A stretch of 61,707 bases of DNA, taken from positions 1 to 61,707 of the forward strand of contig JAEOSZ010000058.1 of assembly GCA_016840095.1 (NCBI GenBank), read 5' to 3'. The position numbers and the translations under genes were made by a program. This stretch comes from Candidatus Heimdallarchaeota archaeon. Lineage in GTDB: Archaea > Asgardarchaeota > Heimdallarchaeia > Heimdallarchaeales > Heimdallarchaeaceae. Within the stretch, counting starts at the first letter, position 1. Each line of letters begins with the position of its first letter. This document shows, piece after piece, positions 37,609 to 47,380 of this stretch. Below the pieces are notes generated by a model. That model was not told the origin of the DNA and did not search any database. It was given only the letters and a program-made list of their open reading frames with translations.

Positions 37609-38850
37609 TCACCTATTTGCATCTATTCCTGCTTGAGCGTCATCTAGAGAACTCTGAATGTCTTCATGATTCAATAAAATGAACTGCAACGCCGCTCTCA
37701 CAAAATCTGAATAATAATTATATATGGGATCTAAAGGGTAGTATTGACTGTTTTCGATTTGTTTTATTTGATTCAAAATTAAGGGTTCATCCTGAACAGA
37801 AGGAGAATTTATTGTTTCAATTAACGTTGGAATTTTGTATTCAACTGATACAAACTCCTGCTGAACTTCATTTGATGAAAGATAAGAGATGATGTCATAA
37901 CAAATATCTGGATGAAGAGTATCTTTTGATATCCCCCAACCTTTTATTTCTGCCATTGGTGATATTCTTTCACCCGTACTTGATATCTTAGGAAGGATTT
38001 GAACCCCAAAATTTGTTCCTAAATCTAGAAGTACTGGAATATACCATCCTCCATAAATTAGCATTGCACCTTTATTAGTAATGAATGCTTGAGTTGCAGA
38101 ATGACTGGTATCATCATAGCTTACACATCTCTCTACATATTTCAGATTATAAATAAATTCCATAGCATTTCTGGATGCTGTATCATTTACTACAATGGAA
38201 TTGTTTTGGTATAATGGGCCATGATCAAAACCATATTGAAAAGCAGGCCACATATATGGAGACAATGTACCCCATACAAGTCCATATTCCTGATTTATAG
38301 ATCTGTCAGTCATATTTACTGCCGCTTCAATTAGTTCTACATCTGTCCAATTTTCTTGTGGGTAGGATTGACTATTTTCGTCAAATACATCTTTATTGTA
38401 AAACAATAAAATTGAGTCATACCATAATGGTAGTCCCCAGAGTTCGTTATTGTAACTCAGTCCATTAATAGATGATGGTTGATATTTTGCTTCATCTGTA
38501 GGAGAAAGGAAATTAGTTAAGGAGCGAATATATTCTAGATCTGCTAATTCCCCAAACCAAGAACCTTTTCCAAGGAAGATGTCTGGAGCATCACCTGTCT
38601 GAGCAACACTGATGAATTTATCTAACCATCCTGAAGAAGGCTGCTCAATAAGGTTGATATTGATGTCTGGATGCACTAACTCATATTGAGCTATAGCAGC
38701 TTCTATAATCTGAAATCCTTCATAAGTGTACCATAGGTCAATTTCGATATCCTTCTGAGGACCTTGATAGAAGCTAAAATAAAATGCTGGAATTATAACT
38801 CCAAGTACTGCTATTGAAATAACTGCGACTTTGATATACTTGGAGACCAT
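37609..38850 (-). CDS. ABC importer solute-binding protein (family 1, sugar type)
   Basis: A type 1 extracellular binding protein with an uncleaved N-terminal membrane anchor (YIKVAVISIAVLGVIIPAF). Features typical of the MalE/UgpB class are IDLWYTYEG at the start of the mature domain, NINLIEQPSSGW, DAPDIFLG, LWGLPLWYDSILLFYNKD and MLIYGGWY. Aromatic residues are frequent in the predicted cleft, in keeping with a carbohydrate. I chose ATG 38850 over an upstream TTG because GGGAT sits about seven bases before it. It is the first gene of the importer operon and divergent from the gene at 38997. Confidence 0.85.
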   Translation of the reverse strand: MVSKYIKVAVISIAVLGVIIPAFYFSFYQGPQKDIEIDLWYTYEGFQIIEAAIAQYELVHPDININLIEQPSSGWLDKFISVAQTGDAPDIFLGKGSWFGELADLEYIRSLTNFLSPTDEAKYQPSSINGLSYNNELWGLPLWYDSILLFYNKDVFDENSQSYPQENWTDVELIEAAVNMTDRSINQEYGLVWGTLSPYMWPAFQYGFDHGPLYQNNSIVVNDTASRNAMEFIYNLKYVERCVSYDDTSHSATQAFITNKGAMLIYGGWYIPVLLDLGTNFGVQILPKISSTGERISPMAEIKGWGISKDTLHPDICYDIISYLSSNEVQQEFVSVEYKIPTLIETINSPSVQDEPLILNQIKQIENSQYYPLDPIYNYYSDFVRAALQFILLNHEDIQSSLDDAQAGIDANR

Positions 38851-38996
38851 TTGATTAATCCCTTTATACAATTGGATTTAAATCTGAATTTACATGAATG
38901 AATATAAAGTTTCTATTCAATCTTGTTGTATATTGTTGGCTTCAAAAATATTGTCTAGTAAGAAAATTTATATCAATCTCTAAAGAAGAATCCTTA

Positions 38997-40001
38997 ATGG
39001 GTCTGAAGATAAATGCTATATATGCAGGTATAATTTCAGCTCTAGTTTTAACTGGAGTAGGTTTGGGAGTCTATTTCGGAGTTTTCTATGAAAAAACACC
39101 AAATGGAACAGAATCAACCGTTTTAACAATCCAAGGCTCCTTATCTACTAGCAATTATACATTGGAAGAAATCAAAACATTCAGCTCTGCATCTGGTTTT
39201 GCAACTTATAGAAGATCTACAGGATCTATTGAAGATCTTTTTCATTTCACAGGAGCTGTATTTCCGCCTGATACTGTGGATACTGGCATTTTTAGTCCAG
39301 AATATGAAGTTGAAGTCTTAGCTAGTGATGGATATAAAGTTGTTTTTACATATGATATGTTGTTAGGACATTTTCCAGCATACGATAATGAAACAGGAGA
39401 ATACATAGGAATTGGCAATTTCAGTGTTATATTAGCTTATGAGAAGAATGGAGAAAATTTGCCTCCAGAGGATGGAACACTTAGGATAGCTCTTTTACCA
39501 GAAGAGGGAGAAAGCTATATCTCCGATAGTTCTCCTTGGATAAAGGACGTTGTAAGGATAAATATAGTTCCAGTTAGCTCATGGATTACTTATTTATTTG
39601 GAATTACTAACGACAGCATTGATAGAAATACATTTGAAGCGTATATGCACTTCAATGAAGGAGAAGATAGACAAATCTATCAATTGCAAGAGGGAGATCG
39701 ATTAAATACATACGAAGGTTTGTCTCTTTGGCGATTACTAGCTATTATTGATGGTGGTCCTACAGATTCATTCAACGATACGCTAGCAGCAACAGGATAT
39801 AGTATAATTCTCAAAAATTCACTAGAAGAATCTGTAATTTTCGATAGTATAGATGTTGCAAGAAATGATAGTTACATACTCGCTGCTCTGAAGAATTCTG
39901 TTTTTCTTAGTGGGAGTGATGCACCACTCAGGTTAGTTGGTTCTGGTGTATCATCTCTAGAGATGCTAGGGGGAATAATAGAGATTAGATTGGTTTTCTA
40001 A
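38997..40001 (+). CDS. Secreted protein with tandem sulfite-oxidase-fold-like domains, no cysteine
   Basis: After a signal-anchor (IYAGIISALVLTGVGLGVYF) comes a domain whose strand pattern resembles the molybdopterin-binding sulfite oxidase fold: LTIQGSLSTSNYTLEEI, DGYKVVFTYDMLL, VILAYEKNGENLPPEDGTLRIAL, WIKDVVRINIV. A second, more degenerate copy follows (LNTYEGLSLWRLLAI ... DAPLRLVGSGVSS). There is no cysteine in the whole protein, so the usual molybdenum-ligating cysteine is missing and redox catalysis is unlikely. ATG 38997 is chosen because the 33 codons before it do not look like protein. It is divergent from the sugar importer, so a ligand-binding role is possible. Confidence 0.6.
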   Translation: MGLKINAIYAGIISALVLTGVGLGVYFGVFYEKTPNGTESTVLTIQGSLSTSNYTLEEIKTFSSASGFATYRRSTGSIEDLFHFTGAVFPPDTVDTGIFSPEYEVEVLASDGYKVVFTYDMLLGHFPAYDNETGEYIGIGNFSVILAYEKNGENLPPEDGTLRIALLPEEGESYISDSSPWIKDVVRINIVPVSSWITYLFGITNDSIDRNTFEAYMHFNEGEDRQIYQLQEGDRLNTYEGLSLWRLLAIIDGGPTDSFNDTLAATGYSIILKNSLEESVIFDSIDVARNDSYILAALKNSVFLSGSDAPLRLVGSGVSSLEMLGGIIEIRLVF

Positions 40002-40065
40002 TTATCTCTTCTACTTTTTAATGATTTAGCTTGTTTTGTGGTACATCCTTATTGTTAAATATGTC

Positions 40066-40078
40066 ACTTTTTATATCC
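40066..40078 (+). promoter_or_regulatory. TATA box of the ABC exporter pair
   Basis: CTTTTTATATCCA is centred about 40 bases upstream of the first exporter ATG and predicts a short leader containing GAGTGGGAAAAG as ribosome binding site. Confidence 0.5.
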
Positions 40079-40110
40079 AAAAATAATAACAAAGATAGAG
40101 TGGGAAAAGA

Positions 40111-42033
40111 ATGACTGATGAGAACTCTACCCTTCTTACTGGAGAGTTTTTTGACCCTATTATGACTAAATATAGTAAAAAAAGTCATTTCAAATGGGTA
40201 TTCAGTCATGTATTAGCTCATAAAGGAATGATTACGCTGTTCTTCCTTTTTGCTACTGTAACCGCAGCAATTGGAGCGATAACTCCAGTTATACTCGGTA
40301 ATCTAATTACTGAAATATTGTCTCCATCCGGATTATGGAATAAGATTACTTACTTCGCATTTATTCTATTGATACTTACCATCATTAGTGGTTTAGCAAG
40401 TTTTGCTTCTGGTTTGATTATTGAAGTAACCTCACAAAGAGTTGAAAGAGATATTAGAAATGAGTATTATGCATCAATGCTATCAAAGTCAATGACTTTT
40501 CATGACGAAGTTAAAGCTGGTGATGTAATGGCAAGAGCTACATTTGATACTAGAATGGTTAACTTCTTTGTTAATCCAGTTATTCATCTAGCTTACTCAG
40601 CAATATTTGGTGTTCTCTTTGCTATAGGAACAATGTTTTTTATTACTCCCTACTGGAATAGTTTTCCAGTTCTGATAATTATTCCAATTGGTATTTCAAT
40701 TCCAATTTTCTTCTTCGCACGACGATTCTATAAATCAGTTGGTCCAATATCAGTTCAAATCCAAGCTTCATACTCGAGTTTATCTGCATATTTACAGGAA
40801 AAACTCCTTGGGATAAGTGTGATTAAGACATTTGCTAGAGAGCCATTTGAAAGAGTATCTTTTAGAGAAAAAAATGACAAACTTTCAGAAGAAATAATCA
40901 CAAGAGGAAAAATAAGATCAAAATATTATCCAGTTCTTTTTGTGGGATTGGGTGTTGGTTTATCAATACTCTGGGGAAGTCTACTTATTAGCTGGGGAAT
41001 TGGTAATCCTGTAACCTCAGTATTATGGACACAAGAAACACTGTTAGCTGGAGGAGCAGTTATTTCAGGTTTTGGTATAGGAGAATTAATCACCTACTCT
41101 CTCTTAGCAGGAAATCTATTCTTTCCAGTTTGGGTACTATCTTGGATGCTAGTTCTTACACAAATGGGATTTGCAGGAGCAGATAGAATAGTCAATATTC
41201 TCATTAAGGAAACCATTATTCCAACACCAGAAAAACCTATTGAGAAGGATGAACTTGTTGGAAATATCGAATTTAATGATGTTACGTTTGCATACGAAGG
41301 AGATACGAAAGTTCTGAAGAATGTATCCTTCTCAATACCTACAGGAAGTAGAGTTGCAATTGTAGGTCCAGCAGGATGCGGAAAAACAACTCTGATGAAA
41401 TTATTAACAAGACTCTATGATGTAGGATCAGGTAGCATAAACATCGATGGTGTAGATGTGAGAAAATTATCTCTTGATACTATCAGACGAAATATCGGAG
41501 TTATAGAACAGGATATTGTTCTTTTCTCTGCTACAATCAAGGAAAATATCTCTTATGGAAAACCAGATGCAACTGACGAAGAGATTTTCAAAGCTGCAAA
41601 GATGGCTCAAGCTGAAGAATTCATAGAGAAATTTGATCAGGGTTATGATACAATAGTTGGAGAACGTGGAACCACACTTAGTGGCGGTCAAAAACAGAGA
41701 ATTGCTATTGCTAGAATGTTGTTAGCTGATCCCAAAATTCTAGTTTTTGATGATGCTAGCTCTGCAGTAGATTCTGAAACAGAAGATAAAATAAATACTG
41801 CTATCAATAGGGTATTGAAAGATCGTACCAGTTTTATAATTACACATAGACTATCCACTATAAGACATTCTGATATCATTGTTGTTTTGAAACAAGGAGA
41901 AGTTAAAGCAATAGGATCACATGATGATCTATTGAAAGAATCAGTTGATTATTGGAGAGTATTTGCTCGATTTTCTGAGATTAGAAAGATGATGCCTGAG
42001 CAAATGAAATCAGAACTTTTTACAGGTGAATGA
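40111..42033 (+). CDS. ABC exporter half-transporter, degenerate-site subunit
   Basis: Type I exporter: six membrane helices (residues 1-350) followed by one ATPase domain. Walker A is GPAGCGKTT, the signature is LSGGQKQRI, the switch histidine is in TBR-like ITHRLST. Walker B ends ILVFDDASSAVD, so the catalytic glutamate is aspartate. The next gene encodes a second, non-identical half; together they should form a heterodimer with one canonical and one degenerate ATP site, as in TM287/288 or BmrCD. Substrates of such pairs are drugs, lipids or peptides and cannot be told here. Confidence 0.92.
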   Translation: MTDENSTLLTGEFFDPIMTKYSKKSHFKWVFSHVLAHKGMITLFFLFATVTAAIGAITPVILGNLITEILSPSGLWNKITYFAFILLILTIISGLASFASGLIIEVTSQRVERDIRNEYYASMLSKSMTFHDEVKAGDVMARATFDTRMVNFFVNPVIHLAYSAIFGVLFAIGTMFFITPYWNSFPVLIIIPIGISIPIFFFARRFYKSVGPISVQIQASYSSLSAYLQEKLLGISVIKTFAREPFERVSFREKNDKLSEEIITRGKIRSKYYPVLFVGLGVGLSILWGSLLISWGIGNPVTSVLWTQETLLAGGAVISGFGIGELITYSLLAGNLFFPVWVLSWMLVLTQMGFAGADRIVNILIKETIIPTPEKPIEKDELVGNIEFNDVTFAYEGDTKVLKNVSFSIPTGSRVAIVGPAGCGKTTLMKLLTRLYDVGSGSINIDGVDVRKLSLDTIRRNIGVIEQDIVLFSATIKENISYGKPDATDEEIFKAAKMAQAEEFIEKFDQGYDTIVGERGTTLSGGQKQRIAIARMLLADPKILVFDDASSAVDSETEDKINTAINRVLKDRTSFIITHRLSTIRHSDIIVVLKQGEVKAIGSHDDLLKESVDYWRVFARFSEIRKMMPEQMKSELFTGE

Positions 42034-42037
42034 AAAG

Positions 42038-43855
42038 ATGGGATTTATACAAGAACTACCTGATGACAAATACGATAGAAAGTATGGAGACATCTATCTT
42101 TTCAAACGCTTATTCGGTTACATTGCCAAGCATGATAAGAAGAAATTCTTAACTGTACTAACATGGATGATAATTCAAACTGGAGCTAACATTGGTATTC
42201 CTTTCTTCATAAAATTCGTAATCGAAGGAGTGCAAAATGGTGATTTCAATGCTATTTTCTACCTCGAAACAGTTGCTATTATATTATTTTATGGAATGTT
42301 CTGGTTTGCACAATATAGAGCATTGTATCATATTTCAATATTAACAGGGGAAATGTTGAGACGAGTTAGAAAAGATAGCTTTGAAACATTGTTGAAAAAT
42401 GATATGAATTTCTACGATGAAAATAAGAGTGGGAAGCTAGTTAGCAGAGTAACAAGTGATTCAGATACAATCTCCCAGATGGTTCAAATTACTACTTCAT
42501 TTATGATCAATATTTTAATTATGGTTGTTGTAATAATAATCCTATTCTTAACAGATGTAAGATTAGCTGGCATTACTCTAGCTGTCGTACCCTTTCTCTT
42601 TGGATTGGGAATAGCTATTAGATTATTCTCAAGAAGAACATCAAAGAACTGGAGAAAAACCATTGCCATACTAAATGCAAATGTTGCTGAATCTATCTCA
42701 GGTATAGAGGTTACAAAAAGCTTCAATCAAGAGAAGGAAGCATTTTCTAGATTTAAAGAAATCAACATGAGAAACTATCGAGCAGCATATACAAGAGCAT
42801 GGGGAATGAGTATTTTCTTCCCTATTATAGAAACTTTGTTTGGTGTAGGAACATTTCTAGTACTATATTTTGGTGGAAAGATAACTTTCCAGATAGGTGA
42901 TCTAACTGTCGCAACACTTTATTTCTTCATATTAATGCTGAATAGATTCTTTATGCCTTTATTAGAGATAACAAGATTCTTTAATCAGTTTGAAGCAGGT
43001 CTTGCAGCTGTTGAAAGAATATTCAGCTTGATGGACAGTAAACCAAAGGTGGTACAAGATCCAAATCCCGTTACTGTTCCTAAATTGACAGGTAGTATCA
43101 ACTTCAATGATATGACATTCTATTATAATGAGTCAGAACCTCTTTACAAGAATTTCACTCTTTCAATACCCTCAGCAGAAACGGTTGCTGTTGTAGGTAG
43201 AACAGGAGCTGGAAAAAGTACTCTAGTGTCACTTATAGCTCGCTTTTATGACGTTGTAGATGGATCGATAAAGGTAGATGGAACAGATATTCGAAAATAT
43301 GTAATGCATGATTATAGAAATCAAATAGGTATTGTTTTGCAGGATAACATATTGTTTAGTGGTTCTATTGAAGAAAACATACGATATGGGAAATTAGATG
43401 CTACTCGAGAAGAAATCGAAGAAGCTGCAAAGAATGTTTATGCATGGGAATTCATACAGAGCTTACCTAAAGGATTGGATACTGAAGTTGGAGAAAAAGG
43501 GACTAAGCTGTCAGCAGGTCAGAAACAATTGGTTGCTTTTGCTAGAGCATTACTATCTGATCCAAGAATTTTGATTTTGGATGAAGCTACAGCAGCTATT
43601 GATGCATATACTGAGAGTCTTATTCAGGAGGCTCTGAAAGTGTTGTTAAAAGACAGAACTGCTATTATCATTGCACATCGTTTAACCACAGTAGAAAATG
43701 CAGATCGAATAATAGTAATTGATGATGCTCAAATTGTTGAAGAAGGAAGTCACCAACAGCTAATGGAGAAGAAAGGAAAGTATTGGCAACTCTATGATAT
43801 GTATTTCAGACATCAATCTCTTGAATATGTCGAACAAGCAGTAGAATTAGTTTAA
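42038..43855 (+). CDS. ABC exporter half-transporter, catalytic subunit
   Basis: Second half of the exporter pair. It has six membrane helices and an ATPase domain with Walker A GRTGAGKST, Walker B ILILDEATAAID with the catalytic Glu intact, and HRLTT. Its signature is LSAGQ rather than LSGGQ. That is exactly the variant expected to pair with the altered Walker B of the first subunit at the degenerate site. AGGTGA, overlapping the stop of the first gene, lies eight bases before ATG 42038, which is preferred over an in-frame GTG at 42026. The stop overlaps the convergent gene's stop by four bases. Confidence 0.93.
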   Translation: MGFIQELPDDKYDRKYGDIYLFKRLFGYIAKHDKKKFLTVLTWMIIQTGANIGIPFFIKFVIEGVQNGDFNAIFYLETVAIILFYGMFWFAQYRALYHISILTGEMLRRVRKDSFETLLKNDMNFYDENKSGKLVSRVTSDSDTISQMVQITTSFMINILIMVVVIIILFLTDVRLAGITLAVVPFLFGLGIAIRLFSRRTSKNWRKTIAILNANVAESISGIEVTKSFNQEKEAFSRFKEINMRNYRAAYTRAWGMSIFFPIIETLFGVGTFLVLYFGGKITFQIGDLTVATLYFFILMLNRFFMPLLEITRFFNQFEAGLAAVERIFSLMDSKPKVVQDPNPVTVPKLTGSINFNDMTFYYNESEPLYKNFTLSIPSAETVAVVGRTGAGKSTLVSLIARFYDVVDGSIKVDGTDIRKYVMHDYRNQIGIVLQDNILFSGSIEENIRYGKLDATREEIEEAAKNVYAWEFIQSLPKGLDTEVGEKGTKLSAGQKQLVAFARALLSDPRILILDEATAAIDAYTESLIQEALKVLLKDRTAIIIAHRLTTVENADRIIVIDDAQIVEEGSHQQLMEKKGKYWQLYDMYFRHQSLEYVEQAVELV

Positions 43856-44307
43856 GTTCTTAAAGAAAGTTCACAGCTAGTTTCATTATCTAAATTGATT
43901 ATTACATTTTTTTCTTCTTTCAATGCTAGAAACCTAGGTAAAATTTCCTTCAGGTTGGAAAGTGTAAATGAATCTGTTTTTCCACATTTATTCACAAATT
44001 CTATTAATACATCTCTGTAGGGTGTTGGATCAGTGTAAGTATCTAATAAAAATCCTATTGAAACAATAGTGTCTCTTGGATCTAAAGTCAAGTCAATTGG
44101 AGGGGTACTTGTTAGATATCCAGCTACTTGATATCCATTAAAGATAATAGAAGCAAAGTCTCCTTCTTTACTTCCCATTGGCATACATATTAAGGATAGC
44201 TGAGCTATTTCATTTTTTGATAAAGTTTCTTCTGGATGAAGTAAAATGACTTCAGGTCCTGTTTTTGGTATAACAGCTGCAAGGAAAGCTGCTCGCATAA
44301 GACACAT
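43852..44307 (-). CDS. Hypothetical protein, possible longin-like domain
   Basis: 151 residues. The N-terminus reads as a beta strand followed by GPEVILLHPEE, then LSLICMPMGSKEGDF, and a further strand-helix pattern ending with a C-terminal charged region. This order resembles small longin/profilin-like domains abundant in Asgard archaea, which pair with small GTPases, but I cannot show this from residues alone and no GTPase gene is nearby. Its stop overlaps the exporter stop. A simple archaeal hypothetical is the alternative. Confidence 0.5.
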   Translation of the reverse strand: MCLMRAAFLAAVIPKTGPEVILLHPEETLSKNEIAQLSLICMPMGSKEGDFASIIFNGYQVAGYLTSTPPIDLTLDPRDTIVSIGFLLDTYTDPTPYRDVLIEFVNKCGKTDSFTLSNLKEILPRFLALKEEKNVIINLDNETSCELSLRT

Positions 44308-44347
44308 AATATTATTATGATTAATAAGTTTTTAAGCTCCAAAGAAT

Positions 44348-45346
44348 TCAGATATCATATATCTTATTTGCATTTTCCCAATAGAGCTTTTTCAGGATGT
44401 TTTGTGGTAAATCTAAGCCATTAATCTTTGTCTTATTATCATTTTCTGGATCAGGAATGGGGAAGGGTAGATTTCTAACTTTTGTTTCAAAAAGAGCTTG
44501 AAAACTAAGAAAACGATTAATGTAGTATCCAGGAATTGGCTCTCTATCTCCTCTTCCTGCAACAAAGTCTGTACCAAACAATATTCGATCTTGATGTTTA
44601 TTGAAGAAATCTAAGGTTTCATCAATTTTGGTGCCAAATTCTCTAACCATCCATTTAGCTGAACCAGTATCAACATAGAGGTTAGGATATGTATCTAACC
44701 ATAGATCCAGCTGTTTGAGGTCCTCTGGTTGACTAGCCATATGAGCTCCAACAACTGTTATGTTTGGATACCATTCAAGAATGTTTTTCAGAGCATTGAT
44801 ATGGTCTTTTTTGACACCAAATTTGCTTGAAGGTTGATAGTTTTTAACATAAAGCAAGTCAGGATCACTGACATGAAGGAGTAATGTAAAACGAAGCTCA
44901 TTTAATCGTTGAAATATCGGTTCAAGTTTTGGATCATTCAGATGAACATCTTGAGGTCGGAATTCAACATTCATTTCATCTCTACCGAAGTAATTGACCC
45001 ATCTAGGAGAAAACCAAAGTTTACCAATTTTGAAACCGTCAGTATATGCTTCTTCAAGAAAATTCATTGAGCCATCGATGTCATCTTGTAATGCTTCTCT
45101 AATCGAGAGGAAGATAGAATAGACAAAGAGATCAGGAAAAACTTCCTCAATTTCATCTCTACTCTTTGAATCACGAACTATTCCAAAAATCTTCTTTACA
45201 TTAAATTGTTCTTCATATTTGACCATAGTGGCAACATCTTCAACTTTACCAAGATGAGTATGAGCATCAAAGACTGGACCTGTGTATTTTCTTTCGATGT
45301 TTTGAAAGAAAGGATCCATGTTGTTTCTTACGTAATCAGTATCCAT
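44348..45346 (-). CDS. Amidohydrolase-type metal-dependent hydrolase (TIM barrel)
   Basis: Member of the amidohydrolase 2 family. Metal-binding HxH is in VFDAHTHLGK near the N-terminus, further ligands lie in LLLHVSDPD and VVGAHMAS, and the late Asp is in ILFGTDFVAG. The family hydrolyses or decarboxylates small aromatic or heterocyclic acids, but most members have no known substrate. The size of 332 is usual. It is located 40 bases from the longin-like gene in the same direction; a functional link is not implied by sequence. Confidence 0.8.
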   Translation of the reverse strand: MDTDYVRNNMDPFFQNIERKYTGPVFDAHTHLGKVEDVATMVKYEEQFNVKKIFGIVRDSKSRDEIEEVFPDLFVYSIFLSIREALQDDIDGSMNFLEEAYTDGFKIGKLWFSPRWVNYFGRDEMNVEFRPQDVHLNDPKLEPIFQRLNELRFTLLLHVSDPDLLYVKNYQPSSKFGVKKDHINALKNILEWYPNITVVGAHMASQPEDLKQLDLWLDTYPNLYVDTGSAKWMVREFGTKIDETLDFFNKHQDRILFGTDFVAGRGDREPIPGYYINRFLSFQALFETKVRNLPFPIPDPENDNKTKINGLDLPQNILKKLYWENANKIYDI

Positions 45347-45431
45347 TAGATGGTCTCCAACAGTAAAAAAACAAGCCTACTTATGTAAATTACGATAATA
45401 CAACAAATAAAAAAGAAAAAATGAGGAAAAA

Positions 45432-47306
45432 TTATCTTTTTCTTCTTCTAATAATCAAAGAACTGACAAAGACTATAGGAACTAAAAGGATAATGAAAAC
45501 TAAATTACTATATTCAAATACTCCTGGGGGAATACTGCCTAGTGGATAAGTATCATTAACCTTAAAGGTACCATCAAGAGTATAATTGCCGCTAACATGG
45601 TCATCCCAATAATTTCCTTCCATATTCCAAGGATCGTCCCATAAATTGAAATTATTTGAACCATCAAATGCTTGAACTCCTCCTAAGTTATTGCCAATGA
45701 ATGCATTATGATGTATCCAACTTCCTGTTGAAAGATCATTTAAGTACATTCCATACCCAATATTATTTTCAAAGAGATTGTGAGATACATTTACATAGTC
45801 ATAATTCTGAAACATTATTCCTTCGGAACCGGCATTTGTGAATGCATTGAATTTGATGTTACCTACACCACCTTCAGCAAAGAATCCATTGATGATTGTA
45901 TTCTGGTTGAATGTACTATTAAGAACAGAAGTATTAGTGCTGGAAACAACTTGTACTCCATAGTAATTGTTGCTAGCTGTACAATTAAGTAATGTTGTAT
46001 GCATTCCTCCACCTACAAATATTCCAGGTTTGTTAGGATTGTGAGTACATATTGTATTACTGACTGTACAATTCATTGTTCCATCAAGTTTTACACTTCC
46101 ACCAAGATTATTTTCAAGATTACAGTTATCTATTACAGAGGAGTCACAACCTCTAAGAGTAATAGCTATGTCTGTATTAGCAATAGTCAGATCTTTTACA
46201 ATTGAATTGTCACAACCTGCTAAATAGACTTGACCATAAATATCTACTGACAAAGTTAAACCATCAACATCATAGTAGAATCCAAATTGTTTACCATTGA
46301 TGAGATTGTCATTAACAGTTAAACCTCCATAAGCAGATAATCCTCCTAGATCAAAGTGTATTCCATCATTTGTTAGAATGTTGTCCTCTATCAGAGTACC
46401 TGTTGCAAGTTGTACGAAAATTCCTATTCCATCATTTGAATATACTGTGTTCTCAACAATTTTATTGTCTATTGAAGATTGTGTGAAAATACCGTGAAAA
46501 TCATTGTCATGTAAATTGTTAAGTGATATATTTGTTTGTATGTCTAAATAAGTCGCAATTCCATGATAGGAATTGTCATAACATTCATTATCCCAGAGAG
46601 AGGTAGCATTTGAATTACCAAGATAGATTCCTGCATAGTTATTGTTATTGCAAATATTCTCAGTTACATTGGAGTAATCACTGTTTACTAACCTAATACC
46701 ATATTCATCATTTTGACTAAGTTTGTTATCGATGAAAGTACTATAAGCAGCATCAGAACCAAAGATACCTATACTACTATTAATACAAGTATTGTTTTTA
46801 ACAAGAGTATCAAAGGCCATATCCACTTTCAGACCATTTACAGTATTATCCTCGATGTAATTGTTTGTAACATTAGCATAGTCTGTATGTTCAATTAGGA
46901 TTCCTGCAGCACAATTCTTGACTATATTATTATCAATCGCAGCTGTTGCATCATCTGTATCGTAGATATATATACCATATGAACCCGCTTCTATATAGCA
47001 GTTTTTGATGATGAAATTGACAGTAGTACCATCAATATAAATTCCATAAACATCAGTTGTAACAATGCTCAGATCTTCAATCACATATGGGTCTCCAGGA
47101 ATTCCAGAACCACTTGTACTGTTTCCTATAAGATCCGAATCATTATCGATATAGAGCGGATCACTAGTAGTATAGTTGAGGTAATTTTCTCTCTCAGAAA
47201 GAGGAGAATGATTCGAAAAAACGGTTACTAATGAAGAAATCATCAGTAAAAACATGAGAAGAAAAAGAATTCTCATTTTCTTAATTCTTAATGAATTTCT
47301 TTTCAT
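45432..47306 (-). CDS. Secreted right-handed beta-helix (NosD-like) surface protein, anchored
   Basis: A signal peptide is followed by long arrays of parallel beta-helix (PbH1) repeats of about 22 residues, with frequent Asn and Gly at turns (NNYIEDNTVNGLKV, ENICNNNNYAGIYL, NLHDNDFHGIF). After the repeats comes a WDDPWNMEGNYWDDHVSGNYT segment often seen at the end of NosD-like archaeal surface proteins, then a C-terminal membrane span and RRRKR. Such proteins bind or cleave polysaccharides or are surface decoration; catalytic residues are not apparent. Confidence 0.82.
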   Translation of the reverse strand: MKRNSLRIKKMRILFLLMFLLMISSLVTVFSNHSPLSERENYLNYTTSDPLYIDNDSDLIGNSTSGSGIPGDPYVIEDLSIVTTDVYGIYIDGTTVNFIIKNCYIEAGSYGIYIYDTDDATAAIDNNIVKNCAAGILIEHTDYANVTNNYIEDNTVNGLKVDMAFDTLVKNNTCINSSIGIFGSDAAYSTFIDNKLSQNDEYGIRLVNSDYSNVTENICNNNNYAGIYLGNSNATSLWDNECYDNSYHGIATYLDIQTNISLNNLHDNDFHGIFTQSSIDNKIVENTVYSNDGIGIFVQLATGTLIEDNILTNDGIHFDLGGLSAYGGLTVNDNLINGKQFGFYYDVDGLTLSVDIYGQVYLAGCDNSIVKDLTIANTDIAITLRGCDSSVIDNCNLENNLGGSVKLDGTMNCTVSNTICTHNPNKPGIFVGGGMHTTLLNCTASNNYYGVQVVSSTNTSVLNSTFNQNTIINGFFAEGGVGNIKFNAFTNAGSEGIMFQNYDYVNVSHNLFENNIGYGMYLNDLSTGSWIHHNAFIGNNLGGVQAFDGSNNFNLWDDPWNMEGNYWDDHVSGNYTLDGTFKVNDTYPLGSIPPGVFEYSNLVFIILLVPIVFVSSLIIRRRKR

Positions 47307-47335
47307 TTAATCACAAGAATGTATTAAGGTGAAAG

Positions 47336-47345
47336 CTATATAAAA
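47336..47345 (-). promoter_or_regulatory. TATA box of the beta-helix gene
   Basis: TTTTATATAG on the minus strand is centred about 34 bases upstream of the start codon, predicting a leader of about ten bases. Confidence 0.5.
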
Positions 47346-47380
47346 CATTTACTGGAAGTATTGCTTTTTTAATGTCGGCA

